Assembly: GCA_964486155.1 (NCBI GenBank) | Contig: CAZAKQ010000005.1 | Coordinates: 1 to 45,484 of the forward strand | Direction of reading: 5' to 3' | Source: JAHITU01 sp964486155 | GTDB lineage: Bacteria > Patescibacteriota > Minisyncoccia > Phycocordibacterales > UBA12079 | Length of the DNA stretch: 45,484 bases | Shown: in pieces, positions 8,677-17,166 of the stretch | Layout: each line of letters starts with the position of its first letter | How positions within the stretch are numbered: the stretch's first letter is position 1 | The notes under the pieces: generated by a model | The model's input: the letters and a program-made list of their open reading frames with translations, nothing else | The model's database searches: none | Told to the model about the DNA's origin: nothing | Made by a program: the position numbers and the translations under genes

Positions 8677-11600
8677 TTATTTTTTAAGGTCTATATCTAA
8701 GGCTAGTCCTCTTAAATTTTTTAATAATACATTAAATGACGCAGGTAAATTAGGCTCGGGAATATCATTTCCTTTTACAATAGCATCAAAAGCAGCCGAT
8801 CTACCAATAATATCATCTGATTTTATAGTTAAAACTTCTCTTAATATATGAGCTGTTCCATGACCAAGCAAAGCCCAAACTTCCATTTCCCCAAATCTTT
8901 GACCTCCTCTTTGAGCCTTACCTCCAAGAGGTTGTTGATTTATCAAAGAATAAGGGCCAATAGCTCTTGAATGCAATTTGTCATCCACCATATGATGAAG
9001 TTTAAGCATATACATATACCCAACAGCGATGTCTTGATTAAATTTTTCTCCGGTCAATCCATCATACAAAGGAATTGTTCCACTTCTAGGCATTCCTGCT
9101 TTTTCTAATTCATCCTTTACTTCTTTTTCTGTAGCTCCAGCAAAAGGAGGAACAACAGCTTGATAATTAAGTTTTTTAGCAGCCATACCTAAATGCAGCT
9201 CTAAAATCTGTCCAAGATTCATTCTTGAAGGAACTCCAAGAGGAGTCAATATAATATCTACAGGAGTACCATCTTCCATATAAGGCATATCTTCTCTAGG
9301 CAATACTTTTGAAATAACACCTTTATTTCCATGTCTTCCTGCTAACTTATCTCCTACTGATATGTTTCTTAATTGAGCAACTTCTACATAAACTTTTTTT
9401 ATTACTCCTGGTTCATTAATTTCACCTTTATCACGAGAAAATACTTTTACTCCAATAACAAAACCTCTTTTTCCTCCCTTCACTCGTAAGGAAGTATCTT
9501 TTACATCCTGAGCTTTTTCTCCAAAAATAGAACGAAGCAATCTTTCTTCTGGTGTTAATTGAGTTTCCCCTTTAGGAGTAATTTTTCCTACTAAAATATC
9601 CCCCGTATGTACTTCCGATCCTACTCTAATTATTCCTTCTTCATCTAAATTCTTTAATTTAGCTTCTCCTACATTTGGAATATCATGAGTCGTTACTTCT
9701 TCTCCTAATTTAGTATCTCGGACATCTTCCACAAACTCTTCTACTTGTACAGAAGTAAATTTATCTTCTTTCACTAATCTATCAGAAATAATAATAGCAT
9801 CCTCATAATTAGCTCCATACCAAGACATAAAGGCAATTAAAATATTTTGACCAACTGCGATTTGTCCATTATCAGTTGAAGAACAATCTGCCAAAATATC
9901 ACCCTTCTTAACTTTTTGATTTAAATCAACAGAAGGACGATTACTTAGGGCTGAGAAGTTATTTGTTCTCATAAAAGAAACTAACGGATATTCAACTTCT
10001 TTTCCTGCTGAATTTTTTACCTTAATCATTTTTGCATCAACATAGGATACAATTCCATTTTCTTTAGCTACTATTAATCTACCAGTGGCTCGAGCAGCTC
10101 TTTCTTCAATACCTGTAGCTACCAAAGGTGCATCTGGTTTAATACAAGGAACTGACTGCTTTTGCATGTTAGATCCCATCAAAGCTCTGTTAGCATCATC
10201 ATTATTAATAAAAGGAATCATTGAAGTTGCTACAGAAAAAGGCTGTTTAGAAGAAACATCAATAAAATCAACTTTGTTTTTATTTACTATACTAGGTTTT
10301 CCAGCTACTCTTACTTCTACTAATTTTTCTTTAATCTTACCTTTAGAATCTAACTCAACAGAGGAATCAGCAATATTATGCCTTTGTTCGTCAGCGGCAT
10401 TTAAAAACAAAACTTTATTAGTTACTTGTCCTTTTTCTACTTTCACATAAGGAGTCTCTATCATTCCAAAATCATTCACTCTAGCATAATTAGCTAATCT
10501 TAAAATCAAACCAATATTTTGACCTTCAGGAGTTTGGATTGGACAAAGTCGTCCATAATGAGAAGGATGAACATCCCTAACTTCAATAGAAGCTCTTTCT
10601 CTTACTAATCCTCCAGGGCCTAAAGCCGACACTGTTCTTAAATGTTCTAACTCTGACAAAATATTATCTTGGTGCATAAATTGAGATAATTGATTTGTTG
10701 TAAAAAACTCTTTAATTCTAGCCTGTAGTGGTCGCGGACTAATAAATTGCATTGGCAAAGTTGCATCTACTCCAATAATAGACATCCTATCTTGAATATT
10801 TCTTTGAATTTGAAACATTCCGACTCTAAATTTTTGTTGAATCATTTCTCCAAAATATTTTAATCTTCTAGAACCTAGATGATCAATATCATCAGGCTGA
10901 GCATTTGCAGAATTATTTAATTTTACTATATGTTCAATGGTTGTAACTAAATCTTCAATAGAAAGAGTAGATCGTTCTAATTCCTTCTTATCCATAGATT
11001 TATCAAATCTTTTATTAAAATAATATCTTCCAACTTTATGTAAATCATATCTTTCTGGAGAAAATACAGAACTAACAAAAACCTCGGCATGACTAGCCGT
11101 TGTTAATTCTCCGTCTCTTAATCTCTTATGAATTTCAATAAAAGATTCTCCTCTATTTTTAGCAGGATCATTTTCAATACATTTTTCAATAATTTCTTTT
11201 GTAATTTTGTCTTTAAATAAATCAGCTACATTTTCAGTCCCTTCAGAAGCCAATACTCTTAATAAAGTGCTCACTAAAAATTTTCTTTTTCTGTCAATCT
11301 TTACATACATTAAACCATCAGGTTCAGTTTCTATTTCTATCCAAGATCCTCTAGCTGGTAATATTTTTACTCCAAAATATCTTCCTCCTTTCAATTCTTG
11401 CATAGTAAAAAACATTCCAAAAGATCTAGCTAATTGAGGAACAACAACTCTTTCTACCCCATTGATTATAAAAGTACCATGCTCAGTCATCATAGGAAAA
11501 TCAGTCAAGAAAATCTCTTGTTCTTTTTCTATTTTTAAAATTTTATTAGTTAATTTAACCTTAGCCTTAATAACAGCTTGATAGTTTTTCTTATTAGATT

Positions 11601-11835
11601 TTGCATCAAATTCATTAGTTTTTGGTTTAATGAACTCATAATCTAAAAATTCTAATTTGAATTTTTTTCCTGAATAGTCTTCAATAGGAGAAAATTCTGA
11701 CAAAACTTCAGAAATTCCTTTATCCACAAAAGATTGATATGAAAGCAATTGAGCTTCTACCAAATTAGGAAGTTCAACATGGGATTTATTATATTTTTTA
11801 AATCGTTTTTGCTCCCTTTTTATTGATTTAGTCAT
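8677..11835 (-). CDS. rpoB: DNA-directed RNA polymerase subunit beta
   Basis: This is the beta subunit that forms the polymerase cleft together with beta'. The 1052-aa product shows the fork and rifampicin-region hallmarks (FFTTNQLSQFMHQDN, then ALGPGGLVRERA) and the C-terminal GGKAQRGGQRFGEMEVWALL segment that docks on beta'. It is compact compared with E. coli (1342 aa). It is the first gene of rpoB-rpoC-dnaG-rpoD; no rplJ/rplL precede it in this window. The start is supported by MTKSIKREQKRF and by the absence of upstream extension. No Shine-Dalgarno is seen; TATAAC (11863-11868) is a possible -10 giving a short leader. Confidence 0.98.
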   Translation of the reverse strand: MTKSIKREQKRFKKYNKSHVELPNLVEAQLLSYQSFVDKGISEVLSEFSPIEDYSGKKFKLEFLDYEFIKPKTNEFDAKSNKKNYQAVIKAKVKLTNKILKIEKEQEIFLTDFPMMTEHGTFIINGVERVVVPQLARSFGMFFTMQELKGGRYFGVKILPARGSWIEIETEPDGLMYVKIDRKRKFLVSTLLRVLASEGTENVADLFKDKITKEIIEKCIENDPAKNRGESFIEIHKRLRDGELTTASHAEVFVSSVFSPERYDLHKVGRYYFNKRFDKSMDKKELERSTLSIEDLVTTIEHIVKLNNSANAQPDDIDHLGSRRLKYFGEMIQQKFRVGMFQIQRNIQDRMSIIGVDATLPMQFISPRPLQARIKEFFTTNQLSQFMHQDNILSELEHLRTVSALGPGGLVRERASIEVRDVHPSHYGRLCPIQTPEGQNIGLILRLANYARVNDFGMIETPYVKVEKGQVTNKVLFLNAADEQRHNIADSSVELDSKGKIKEKLVEVRVAGKPSIVNKNKVDFIDVSSKQPFSVATSMIPFINNDDANRALMGSNMQKQSVPCIKPDAPLVATGIEERAARATGRLIVAKENGIVSYVDAKMIKVKNSAGKEVEYPLVSFMRTNNFSALSNRPSVDLNQKVKKGDILADCSSTDNGQIAVGQNILIAFMSWYGANYEDAIIISDRLVKEDKFTSVQVEEFVEDVRDTKLGEEVTTHDIPNVGEAKLKNLDEEGIIRVGSEVHTGDILVGKITPKGETQLTPEERLLRSIFGEKAQDVKDTSLRVKGGKRGFVIGVKVFSRDKGEINEPGVIKKVYVEVAQLRNISVGDKLAGRHGNKGVISKVLPREDMPYMEDGTPVDIILTPLGVPSRMNLGQILELHLGMAAKKLNYQAVVPPFAGATEKEVKDELEKAGMPRSGTIPLYDGLTGEKFNQDIAVGYMYMLKLHHMVDDKLHSRAIGPYSLINQQPLGGKAQRGGQRFGEMEVWALLGHGTAHILREVLTIKSDDIIGRSAAFDAIVKGNDIPEPNLPASFNVLLKNLRGLALDIDLKK

Positions 11836-12210
11836 AGAAAGTTTTTTCTTTTTTATACTTATGTTATACTAGTAAAAAAGTGTGTTTTGTGTGATTTTTT
11901 ATATAGAGATTCCTCTTAATAAGTTGAATCTATATTAACTCCTCGGCTCGGTAATTAAAAAATTTCGCTCCGCTACATTTTTTAATTACTCTCGCTCTAT
12001 GTCGTTAATAAAAAATAGATATACATATAACACCAAAAGCGCTATACCAAAATGTTTTGGATAGACTTTTAAATTTATAATAAAATAGCTTTTGTCTTTC
12101 TATCACAACTCAATAAATACAGATAAACTCTAAAAGAATAGAATATACTATTCTATTACAATTGTCAACATATTTTATTAACATATGTGTTTAGACATTA
12201 CCCAAAACTA
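11836..12210. other. rpoB upstream intergenic region
   Basis: No gene is visible. The stretch holds a 13-bp hairpin, GTAATTAAAAAAT/ATTTTTTAATTAC (11951-11989), whose loop contains GCTCCGC as in other small hairpins here, and a GAATAG/CTATTC inverted repeat (12136-12153). The rpoB promoter should be in the first 60 bases. Confidence 0.5.
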
Positions 12211-12239
12211 TTGACAATTATATATATTACAGGTAACAT
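12211..12239 (+). promoter_or_regulatory. consensus promoter in front of a 45-codon ORF
   Basis: Perfect TTGACA (12211-12216), 17-bp spacer, TAACAT (12234-12239). The predicted start falls at or next to 12246, the A of an ATG, so the transcript would be leaderless. Confidence 0.65.
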
Positions 12240-12245
12240 TTAAAT

Positions 12246-12383
12246 ATGGATAAAAATTATTTACAAAAATTAAATACAATGAATTGTAAAGCCGTTAACA
12301 TCGGAATTCTTCCTATGTGGTTTACAAATCTATTTGTATTTAACCGTGATAATTTTAAAATAAAACTAAAAATCAACCTCTAA
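12246..12383 (+). CDS. small leaderless ORF (45 aa), hypothetical
   Basis: A 45-codon frame begins MDKNYLQKLNTMNCKAV and ends KIKLKINL before TAA. Nothing in it is recognised. It has a weakly amphipathic start and one short hydrophobic stretch (ILPMWFTNLFVF, residues ~21-32). The case for a real transcript is the setting: a consensus promoter with the ATG at the +1 position, and a good terminator (12414-12446) 30 nt after the stop. It could instead be a small regulatory RNA whose open frame is accidental; the unit as a transcript is more certain than the protein. Confidence 0.45.
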   Translation: MDKNYLQKLNTMNCKAVNIGILPMWFTNLFVFNRDNFKIKLKINL

Positions 12384-12413
12384 TTTTTATAACAAAAAAT
12401 CTCTTTAAAATTC

Positions 12414-12446
12414 TCTCGGCTAAATAAAAAGCCGAGATTTTATTTT
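12414..12446 (+). terminator. intrinsic terminator after the 45-codon ORF
   Basis: Stem TCTCGGCT/AGCCGAGA with an 8-nt A-rich loop, followed by TTTTATTTT. Confidence 0.75.
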
Positions 12447-12501
12447 AGCATTATTATTTGTAGAATGTTCTTTTAAAATTGAATTTATAAGGAGAATGAA
12501 A

Positions 12502-13023
12502 ATGGATACTAGAAAATTAAAAATAGAAAGTACTAATCTTTTACTTGTTTCAATTGATCTTAAATACAAAAAATATATTTTCCGTGAATTAACTTCTGAG
12601 ATTGTAGTTTGGATGTCTATAAAACCTCCTCTTATAATAGGAGAAACAATTAAATTTATAAAATCTTCTTTGGAAAAGAACAAACAAGGAATAGATTTTA
12701 TATCAGCAATAACTAATAAAAATACTGGGGAATATTTAGGTGGTTGCGGAATCCATGGAATAAATACAAAATTTCCATCATTTGGACTTTGGATAAAAAA
12801 ATCTGCTCATGGAAATGCTTATGGGAAAGAAGCTATTTTTGCATTAAAAAATTGGATTGATAAAAATCTAGAATATGAATATATTAAATATGAAGCTGTT
12901 AATTTGAATTATGCCAGCAGAAGAATTCCCGAATCTTTAAATGGAAAAGTATTTCGTGGTAGAAAATTCAAAAATGGTTATGGAAAAGAATTTGATGTAA
13001 TTGAATACAGAATTTATCCCTAA
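12502..13023 (+). CDS. GNAT family N-acetyltransferase (RimJ/RimL-like)
   Basis: The product (173 aa) looks like a GNAT acetyltransferase that moves acetyl from acetyl-CoA to an amine; the substrate is unknown. The family pattern is visible: FISAITNKNTGEYLGGCGIH (beta strands 2-4), LWIKKSAHGNAYGKEAIFAL (motif A, about residues 93-112; the usual RxxGxG/A is degenerate as HGNAYG) and a late NYASRRIPESLNG segment matching the N..S....E region of RimJ-type enzymes. I place the start at the second ATG (12502) because AAGGAG (12489-12494) lies 7 nt before it; the first ATG (12496) is only one base away. It is a single gene with its own terminator. Confidence 0.8.
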   Translation: MDTRKLKIESTNLLLVSIDLKYKKYIFRELTSEIVVWMSIKPPLIIGETIKFIKSSLEKNKQGIDFISAITNKNTGEYLGGCGIHGINTKFPSFGLWIKKSAHGNAYGKEAIFALKNWIDKNLEYEYIKYEAVNLNYASRRIPESLNGKVFRGRKFKNGYGKEFDVIEYRIYP

Positions 13024-13036
13024 AATAACTAAATAA

Positions 13037-13061
13037 AAAAGCGATACTCGGCATCGCTTTT
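13037..13061 (+). terminator. intrinsic terminator of the acetyltransferase gene
   Basis: Stem AAAAGCGAT/ATCGCTTTT with a 7-nt loop, followed by more T residues. Confidence 0.85.
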
Positions 13062-13170
13062 TTTACTTTTTTAATTTGATTTAATTAATTTCAAATTTTC
13101 ATTTACTACACAAAACTCACAACCATGAATTTAGTGTAGTTTATTATTTAATATAATTTAATTTATTATA

Positions 13171-13214
13171 TAAATATAAAAATACCCCAGTTAACTGGGG
13201 TATTTTTATATTTA
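13171..13214. terminator. 44-bp perfect palindrome with CCAGTTAACTGG apex
   Basis: A fully symmetric hairpin in the gap between converging genes, 40 nt after the rpsP stop; apex at 13187-13198. Probably the rpsP terminator. The rest of 13062-13254 is AT-rich and contains an ACTACAC/GTGTAGT inverted repeat (13105-13140). Confidence 0.65.
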
Positions 13215-13254
13215 AAATTTAGAATTTTTAATTCTAAAATTTTTTAAAAATATT

Positions 13255-13794
13255 TTAGGAAATTTCTTCTTTTTTATCTTCAACAACTTCTTCTTTCTTT
13301 TCTTCTGTAGGAACTTCCTCCTTTGTTTCTTCAGCTGGAGCTTCTGCTTCAACTTTTTCTTCAGTAGCTTCTTCAGTTTTTTCAACTTCTTCAACTACTT
13401 CTTCTTTTGTTTCTTCGGCTTTTTCACCTTCATCTAAAGTTTCTTTTGGCGCTTTATCCTTAACTTCCTTGTCCTCCACAGCTTTAGCATCGGAGGGTTC
13501 CTCTTCAACTTCTTTTATAATTGGAGTTTTTTTAGGTAAAACATTCTTTTTCTTTGCTTTAATTATTTTTTCTGAAACTAGAATATTATGAACAGTATCT
13601 GAAACTTGAGCTCCATTTGCAATCCAATGTTTTACTCTATCAACTTTAATTTGCCTTACTTTTCTTATAGTATCGTAAAAACCTAGATTCTCCAAAAACT
13701 TACCTGATTTAGGTCCTCTACGAGAATCAATCAAAACAACCCTATATGAAGGATCATGTTTTCTACCAACTCTTTGTAATCTTATTTTTAACAT
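13255..13794 (-). CDS. rpsP: 30S ribosomal protein bS16 with long acidic C-terminal tail
   Basis: bS16 is a small-subunit assembly protein. Residues 1-80 are a normal S16 (MLKIRLQRVGRKHDPSYRVV, then GKFLENLGFYD and WIANGAQVSDTV). About 95 more residues follow that are almost only Glu, Lys, Ala, Val and Thr, doubling the usual size. I start the protein at the internal ATG at 13794: it begins the conserved S16 sequence, and a promoter (TTGTCA at 13825-13830, 17-bp spacer, TAATAT at 13802-13807) places +1 about 7 nt downstream, exactly at this ATG. The frame is open for 22 further codons upstream but those overlap the promoter. Similar low-complexity extensions occur in other small-genome lineages. 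Confidence 0.95.
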   Translation of the reverse strand: MLKIRLQRVGRKHDPSYRVVLIDSRRGPKSGKFLENLGFYDTIRKVRQIKVDRVKHWIANGAQVSDTVHNILVSEKIIKAKKKNVLPKKTPIIKEVEEEPSDAKAVEDKEVKDKAPKETLDEGEKAEETKEEVVEEVEKTEEATEEKVEAEAPAEETKEEVPTEEKKEEVVEDKKEEIS

Positions 13795-13801
13795 AGAGAA
13801 T

Positions 13802-13830
13802 ATATTATCAGAAAATTCTTTTAATGACAA
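13802..13830 (-). promoter_or_regulatory. leaderless rpsP promoter
   Basis: TTGTCA - 17 bp - TAATAT on the minus strand; the -10 box ends 7 nt before the rpsP ATG and no Shine-Dalgarno is present. Confidence 0.6.
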
Positions 13831-13881
13831 GTATAAATAACAAAACAGGGCATAAAACACAGCCCTGTTTTTCTAAAAAGA

Positions 13882-14322
13882 TTATAAAATATCATACTGG
13901 AAACCTTCCCCTTCCATAAGTGAATGAATAAATTCCTTTTTAGTTATTTTCATACACCAACGAGGAGAGAGAAGTCTTTCATATTTACAAAGTTTAAAAT
14001 CTCTAAAACATTGACAAGTCATTGTGATAATTCCTGGACAATGTGGATCTTCAGAAATATCTCCCCAATAACATACAATTATATTTCCAGGCGACTTTAA
14101 AAACATGAGTCTAGGGTTAAGAACAAGGTTTTTTAAATCGTTATAAAAACAAGTTTTTTTATCCATTAATTCCTGAAATCGCTCTTCAGCATTTGTTATA
14201 ATACTTTCTTTTAAAAAATTAGAAATTCCCTTAGGAGGATTTGCTACCACCTCCCTGCATTTCCTAGCCTCAGCGAGACTTTTTTCAAATTGTGGTAATT
14301 GCCAATCTTCATATTTAAGCAT
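13882..14322 (-). CDS. hypothetical Cys-containing protein (146 aa)
   Basis: I do not recognise the family. The 146-aa product has a helical, charged N-terminal half (KYEDWQLPQFEKSLAEARKC) and a C-terminal half with five or six Cys (IIVCYWG, HCPGIITMTCQCF, KLCKYERL, RWCMK), which could hold a metal or form an Fe-S or zinc site. There is no signal peptide or membrane segment. AAGGAG sits at correct distance before the ATG, unlike neighbouring rpsP and lysS. It lies between them on the same strand, 87 nt upstream of the rpsP start. A real but lineage-specific gene is likely. Confidence 0.7.
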   Translation of the reverse strand: MLKYEDWQLPQFEKSLAEARKCREVVANPPKGISNFLKESIITNAEERFQELMDKKTCFYNDLKNLVLNPRLMFLKSPGNIIVCYWGDISEDPHCPGIITMTCQCFRDFKLCKYERLLSPRWCMKITKKEFIHSLMEGEGFQYDIL

Positions 14323-14391
14323 ATCAAACTCCTTATAATTTAGGTGAACAAATTATTAACTAGGTTTATATTACTCTAATATAAATAAAAA

Positions 14392-14473
14392 TCAACGGCT
14401 ACGCTCATAGCCATTGACTTGTGGCTTTATTAAGCCATTTAATATTCAAACAACTCAACGACTTGAGTTGTTA
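14392..14473. repeat. three-hairpin dispersed repeat, copy 2
   Basis: Second copy of 726-808. On the minus strand (direction of lysS) all three hairpins pair, with two G-U wobbles in the first, a perfect TGGCTT/AAGCCA middle stem and AACAACTCAA/TTGAGTTGTT. It lies 22 nt after the lysS stop, and T residues follow on that strand, so it may act as its 3' end. Confidence 0.6.
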
Positions 14474-14495
14474 AATTTTCATTCCTTAATCATTT

Positions 14496-16406
14496 TTAAC
14501 TATATAAAACAAAACCTTTCGTTATTTTTTCTACTTCTGATTTTTTACCAAATACTAAAACTCCTAAATACTCTAAATCATCCATATCTTTTTCTTTTGT
14601 TTTTTCAATTACAATCTTGTCATTTATTACTTCTAACATTTCTCTAGTAAATACAACTGTATCTAAACCAACAGACTCTGCTTTATTTACTAAATCAATA
14701 ATGTCTTTATTGTTTTTAGCAATTTTTACCATTATGGCATGCTGAATATTTAATGCCAAATTTCTATTATCTTTAGTTTCTACCGAATTTTGTAAAAATA
14801 ATTCTTTGCCTTTTCTAGCTGCAAATGATGCCCCTAAGTGAGCGGATGTATTTAGTTCTTCCCAATCTTCTAAATCAGCCTCCTTATTTAAAACAACAAT
14901 AGCAATTTTAGTTTCTTTAGATTTCCCAGTTTTACTCTTATTTTCTTTCCTCATTATCGGAAAGAATACAGTATCTCTTAAATTTGGTTTTTCAGTCAGA
15001 ATAGCAACCAACCTATCTATTCCCATTCCAAATCCTGTCATTGGAGGCATTCCATGTTCCATAGCTTCAATGAAATCATTATTATAGTCCATAGTTTCAG
15101 AATCTCCAGCTGATTTTAATTCTGCTTGTTTTTCTAATAATTCTTTTTGCACCACAGGATCAACCAATTCTGCATATTGATTAGTAATCTCTGCACCAGC
15201 AATAATCAATTGGGCCACCTCAGCTGTTCCATCTTCATTTTGTATTGCCAAAGGTTTTAGAGACCTAGGATAATGAGTCACAAAAGTAGGATTTACAATT
15301 TTACCTCTTGAACTTTTCTTAAAAATAAAATCTAAAAGATTTCCATCGGAAATTTTGGTGATCTCATTTTTATCAAATCCTAATTCCAAAGCTTTCTCTT
15401 CAATATTCTCTCTACTAGCTCCCTCCGGATTTAATCCAGTATTTTCTTTTATCAAATCGTTAAATTTAACTCTCTTCCACTTAGTATCTAGATCGATCTC
15501 AACTTCTTTTTCATTAATATCTATTATTTTAAATTGCATTTTCCCTACAACTTCTTTTGCTACAGTTTTTATAATTCGTTCAGTTAATTCTAAATTGTAA
15601 TCTAAGTTCTTATAAGCTTTATACCATTCCAACATAGTAAATTCCTGCATATGAGTTGAATCAGAACCTTCATTTCTAAAATTCTTTCCAATCTCATAAA
15701 CAGCTGGATACCCTCCTGCCATAATCATTTTGAGTTCAGCTTCTAAAGAAATTCTTAAAACCATATCCATATCATAATCACTATGATGTGTTTTAAAAGT
15801 TTCCGCCATAGCCCCTGAAGCTTGATTTTGTAAAATAGGAGTTTCTACTTCCATAAAACCATCATCATTTAAAATCTCTCTTATTTTAGAAATAACTTCT
15901 GCTCTAATTTGAAATAATTTAAAAGAATCTTTGTCCATTAAAATATCTAAATATCTTTTTCTATATTTTTGCTCTACATCTTGTAACCCATGCCATTTTT
16001 CAGGAAGAGGTCGTAAAGATTTAGAGATAATTTGCCATTTAGAAATTTCAACAGATTGTTGCCCTTTTTTTGTTAAAAATAATTTTCCACTTACTTTCAC
16101 AAAATCCCCAACATCAATTACCTCTTCAAAAAAAGAAAATTGCTCATCTCCAACAACATCTTTTTTTAATACTCCTTGAAATGTTTCTGTTCCATCAAAA
16201 AAATTAAAAAATAATAAAGCTCCTTGTCCTCGCAAAGACATTATTCTTCCCACTAATTTAACCTCTAATCCTTCTTCAAATTTCTCATTAACTTCTTTAA
16301 GTGAATGAGAAAATTCCACATCAGCAGGATACGGATTTAATCCTTTTTTTTCTAATTTTCCTTTTTTCTCTAAGCGAGTTTGACGAATTTCGTCTAATGA
16401 AGCCAT
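14496..16406 (-). CDS. lysS: lysyl-tRNA synthetase (class II) with extra C-terminal PTH2/DUF2000-like domain
   Basis: Residues 1-~490 are a class II LysRS that charges tRNA-Lys: an OB-fold anticodon-binding domain (about 45-135), motif 2 (KNFRNEGSDSTHMQEFTMLE, about 255) and motif 3 (MTGFGMGIDRLVAIL, about 465). The protein then continues for a further ~138 residues (499-636; bases 14496-14912) joined by a short KSKTGKSKE linker. This tail starts TKIAIVVLNKEADLEDWEEL, then NTSAHLGASFAA, and later TVVFTREMLE. The pattern resembles DUF2000, a domain of the bacterial peptidyl-tRNA hydrolase 2 fold; this match is by eye. The genes on either side (greA, hypothetical, rpsP) do not explain the tail. 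No Shine-Dalgarno is visible. Confidence 0.93.
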   Translation of the reverse strand: MASLDEIRQTRLEKKGKLEKKGLNPYPADVEFSHSLKEVNEKFEEGLEVKLVGRIMSLRGQGALLFFNFFDGTETFQGVLKKDVVGDEQFSFFEEVIDVGDFVKVSGKLFLTKKGQQSVEISKWQIISKSLRPLPEKWHGLQDVEQKYRKRYLDILMDKDSFKLFQIRAEVISKIREILNDDGFMEVETPILQNQASGAMAETFKTHHSDYDMDMVLRISLEAELKMIMAGGYPAVYEIGKNFRNEGSDSTHMQEFTMLEWYKAYKNLDYNLELTERIIKTVAKEVVGKMQFKIIDINEKEVEIDLDTKWKRVKFNDLIKENTGLNPEGASRENIEEKALELGFDKNEITKISDGNLLDFIFKKSSRGKIVNPTFVTHYPRSLKPLAIQNEDGTAEVAQLIIAGAEITNQYAELVDPVVQKELLEKQAELKSAGDSETMDYNNDFIEAMEHGMPPMTGFGMGIDRLVAILTEKPNLRDTVFFPIMRKENKSKTGKSKETKIAIVVLNKEADLEDWEELNTSAHLGASFAARKGKELFLQNSVETKDNRNLALNIQHAIMVKIAKNNKDIIDLVNKAESVGLDTVVFTREMLEVINDKIVIEKTKEKDMDDLEYLGVLVFGKKSEVEKITKGFVLYS

Positions 16407-16455
16407 AATAACTTAGTCGAAAGTCTGTAATGTCAAAAGTCGAAAGTCTTTTTTA

Positions 16456-16478
16456 GAAAAATCGCTTTGCGATTTTTC
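16456..16478. repeat. small hairpin AAAAATCGC/GCGATTTTT
   Basis: Perfect hairpin with a TTT loop in the greA-lysS gap. Relatives with TGC/GCA tips lie at 17020-17040 and 26200-26224. The flanks carry GACTTTATAG-type tandem repeats (16480-16512). Confidence 0.5.
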
Positions 16479-16516
16479 AGACTTTATAGACTTTATAGGC
16501 TTTATAGGCTTTTGAC

Positions 16517-16975
16517 TTATTTTATATCAATAATCTTGTAGTCTTGTTTTCCTTTAGGTGATTTAAAAGAAAAAGACTCTCCTTTAATTTTATCTAGCAT
16601 TGCAATCACCAAAGGAGAAGAAATTGAAATTTTTCCTTCAGCCATATTAGCTTCTTGGCTTCCGACAATAGAAAATTCTTTCTTTTCTTTTTCTCCTTTT
16701 TTTTGAACAATAACAGTGGCTCCTACTGATACTTTTGAAGAAGCCCCTTTTTTAATTATAATAGCATCATCTAAAATAGCTTGTAAGTCTTTAATTCTTT
16801 TTTCAATATTAGCTTGATCTTCTCTAGCTTGATGATATTCTGCATTCTCACTTAAATCACCTAAAGACCGAGCTTCTTTCAAATTCTGAGCAATTTCTTG
16901 CCTTCTAGTAGTTTGTAAATAATCTAATTCATCTATAAATTCTTTATGTTTTTGTTGTGATAAATATTCTGACAT
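16517..16975 (-). CDS. greA: transcription elongation factor GreA
   Basis: GreA rescues backtracked RNA polymerase by stimulating transcript cleavage. The 152-aa product has the N-terminal coiled-coil with the acidic tip (ARSLGDLSENAEYHQAREDQ, about residues 34-53) and the FKBP-like C-terminal domain (SISSPLVIAMLDKIKGESFSF). Length and both domains are normal. It is flanked by mrdA (191 nt upstream) and lysS (110 nt downstream), all on the minus strand, with repeat-rich gaps. No Shine-Dalgarno is seen. Confidence 0.96.
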   Translation of the reverse strand: MSEYLSQQKHKEFIDELDYLQTTRRQEIAQNLKEARSLGDLSENAEYHQAREDQANIEKRIKDLQAILDDAIIIKKGASSKVSVGATVIVQKKGEKEKKEFSIVGSQEANMAEGKISISSPLVIAMLDKIKGESFSFKSPKGKQDYKIIDIK

Positions 16976-17166
16976 AATAATTAGTTAAAAGTTCATAAAG
17001 TTAAAAATTAAAAGTCTTGAAAAATTGCTCCGCAATTTTTCTTACTTTATAGACTTTTGACTCTATTTAATTCTATTACAGTTTGAATATTATAGCAATT
17101 GAAAATTTATTTTACAAGTTCATATATTTTGACTTTATGGACCTTATAGATTTTATAGACTTTTGA
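16976..17166. repeat. intergenic repeat region between mrdA and greA
   Basis: Contains hairpin AAAAATTGC/GCAATTTTT (17020-17040) and repeated ACTTTATAGACTTTTGAC-like segments (17037-17060, 17132-17168), related to 16480-16515. No gene. Confidence 0.45.

Noticed and set aside
13212..13394. 60-codon Lys-rich frame in another frame of the rpsP tail
   Set aside because: Shadow of the GAA/GAG repeat in the acidic tail of S16.
13794..13860. Upstream start for rpsP (22 extra codons)
   Set aside because: The extension overlaps the -35/-10 boxes and is not part of the S16 family; the ATG at 13794 begins the conserved sequence.
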